This document shows, in pieces, positions 15,476 to 16,494 of a DNA stretch of 16,494 nt (positions are counted from its first letter, which is position 1; the number at the start of each line of letters is the position of its first letter). The stretch is taken from NCBI GenBank assembly GCA_913009765.1, contig CAJVYT010000043.1:1-16494 (forward strand), in the 5' to 3' direction. This stretch comes from an uncultured candidate division Zixibacteria bacterium (GTDB lineage: Bacteria; Zixibacteria; MSB-5A5; GN15; FEB-12). The notes under the pieces were generated by a model. That model saw only the letters and a program-made list of their open reading frames with translations. It ran no database searches and was not told the origin of the DNA. The position numbers and the translations under genes were made by a program.

Positions 15476-16090
15476 TTAAAGATCTTCAAAAAAATACGAC
15501 ATTTCAGTTTGAAGTGCGGATGTAAGTTTTGATAAGGTCGCCAATGAAGGAGCTGTTTCTGCGTGTTCGATTTGGTATACAAGGCTTGGTGAGATTCCCG
15601 CCATATTAGCAAGTTGTCTCAGAGAGATTTTTTTTTCTTTTCGTAATGTACTCAATCGTGAAGATATTTGGTTGATTGTAAGTTGATATAAGTTTGTAAC
15701 CAAGCCATATTGTTTCTCGGCACGGTTTAATACAGCAAAAAAATCAGCAGTTTCAAATGGTTTCGTAATAAATTCAAACACATTCTCACGAATTGATTCA
15801 AATGCCCTTTCAACGGTTGGATATGCAGAAAGCATTATGATACAAACACTTTTATCAATTTTACGGATTTCTTTTAATACTTCAATACCGTCTTTTTTGG
15901 GCATAACTATATCAAGAATAATAATTTGAAATTCTTGTTTTTTAACAATTTCGGTTGCTTCAAGAGGATTATAACAGCATTCAACCATATAGTTTCTTTT
16001 AATGAGAATTCGTTCTAAAAAACCACATACATCAATATCATCATCAACGACAAGGACGTTAACTTTTCTATTTATTACTTTTTTGGTCAT
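15476..16090 (-). CDS. REC-XRE response regulator
   Basis: A 204-residue regulator with a receiver domain at about 9-125 (acidic D16-D18, phosphoacceptor Asp60 in ILDIVMPKKDG, Ser88, Lys110 in TKP). A Cro/C1-type (XRE) helix-turn-helix follows at about 140-200, with SLRQLANMAGISPSLVYQIE as the core. Receiver-XRE fusions are much rarer than OmpR, NarL or NtrC types. It probably binds DNA as a dimer under phosphorylation by the multi-PAS kinase encoded downstream. AGAGGG lies a few bases before the ATG. The 174-bp repeat element ends 29 bp upstream of the start codon, so the promoter lies in or beyond that element, or uses its edge. Confidence 0.93.
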   Translation of the reverse strand: MTKKVINRKVNVLVVDDDIDVCGFLERILIKRNYMVECCYNPLEATEIVKKQEFQIIILDIVMPKKDGIEVLKEIRKIDKSVCIIMLSAYPTVERAFESIRENVFEFITKPFETADFFAVLNRAEKQYGLVTNLYQLTINQISSRLSTLRKEKKISLRQLANMAGISPSLVYQIEHAETAPSLATLSKLTSALQTEMSYFFEDL

Positions 16091-16119
16091 TTTGCCCTCT
16101 AAATCTATACCCCCAATAT

Positions 16120-16293
16120 GGGCTTGTTGAAAAAGTCAAATTTCCTGTCATTGCGAACGGAGTCCGCGAAAGTTCGCATAGGCGAATGGCAATCTCATGT
16201 TTTTGTTAAGCACTAAGTTAGAGATTGCCACGTCTCGTTCGTTTTCACTCACTCGACTCGCAAAGACTGAATGGAGGGTTTATCAACAAGCCC
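16120..16293. mobile_element. Copy 3 of the MITE-like element (174 bp, longest copy)
   Basis: The termini GGGCTTGTTGA and TCAACAAGCCC are perfect 11-bp inverted repeats. Inside is a perfect 10-bp stem, TGGCAATCTC (16187-16196) with GAGATTGCCA (16221-16230), plus GTCATTGCGAACGG and GCGAGTCGAG-type arms. This resembles the widespread CATTGCGA...GCAATCTC class of bacterial intergenic repeats. TATG occurs at both edges (16117-16120, sharing a base with the left end, and 16294-16297), suggesting a 4-bp target duplication. It has no open reading frame of its own. It lies directly upstream of the REC-XRE regulator. Confidence 0.7.
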
Positions 16294-16494
16294 TATGTAG
16301 GTTGTCAAAATTCTCTACTTTATTATTTATATTATAAATATATAAATACTAAACAAAAAGTCAAGGCAGAATATATTATAAATTAGAGGGTTTCTTTTAG
16401 GATTTTTCTAATTATTTGATATAAGATATGAGAACGAAATACCTTAGTTTTTTTCAAGCAATATTTGACAAAGTTTTGTAAGTCAAGAGGATTG
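16294..16494. other. AT-rich intergenic sequence to window end
   Basis: No gene is seen in these 201 bp. The sequence is AT-rich, with runs such as TTATTTATATTATAAATATATAAATA, and holds a weak TTGAC...GTCAA dyad at about 16463-16484. It may contain the upstream part of the REC-XRE promoter, but nothing can be assigned. Confidence 0.5.

Noticed and set aside
16460..16494. TTGACA at about 16463 as a promoter
   Set aside because: No -10 box at suitable spacing is visible before the window ends.

Overview
The window looks like the left end of an assembled contig from an AT-rich, Gram-negative-type anaerobe with heavy investment in redox chemistry and signalling. The grounds are a HybA/NrfD-type quinone module, a c-type-haem-motif sensor kinase, sigma-54 control, several multi-PAS kinases and an archaemetzincin. 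Desulfobacterota, Nitrospirota or a related uncultured lineage would fit, but no rRNA or other lineage marker is present, so taxonomy stays open. Bases 1-183 are not genomic: they are an Illumina TruSeq/P7 adapter read-through followed by homopolymer and noise.

Layout: (i) 184-244 is a truncated copy of a small palindromic repeat element. (ii) 277-3213 (minus) encodes a membrane-bound hybrid histidine kinase with three PAS domains and a C-terminal receiver. (iii) 3214-4207 has no convincing gene but is dense in repeats and dyads: a 60-bp copy of the repeat element inserted in a second palindromic repeat, twin hairpins, a long AT-rich palindrome, and a candidate sigma-54 promoter flanked by two dyads. 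(iv) 4208-6883 (plus) is a tight three-gene operon: a membrane-anchored GcvH-like protein, a four-cluster ferredoxin and a HybB/NrfD-like membrane subunit. (v) A nested inverted repeat/terminator at 6945-7024 separates it from 7086-10607 (plus): a sensor kinase with two haem-c-like motifs, an NtrC-type sigma-54 activator and an archaemetzincin whose TTG start is 2 nt after the activator's stop. (vi) 10608-10880 is a convergent intergenic region with inverted repeats. (vii) 15428-10881 and 16090-15476 (both minus) form a response-regulator/kinase pair: a REC-XRE regulator followed by a 1515-residue cytoplasmic kinase with nine PAS domains and one GAF domain. (viii) 16091-16494 holds the 174-bp long copy of the repeat element and AT-rich DNA.

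How the genes may work together (inference): the haem-motif kinase senses redox state or a ligand outside the membrane and phosphorylates the sigma-54 activator. That activator could switch on the candidate sigma-54 promoter at 4122-4138, and so the GcvH-like/ferredoxin/NrfD module. The module has no catalytic subunit here, and its GcvH-like protein has Asp where the lipoyl-lysine should be. With the coupled archaemetzincin this is the most interesting candidate system in the window. The two flanking PAS-kinase systems are probably independent.
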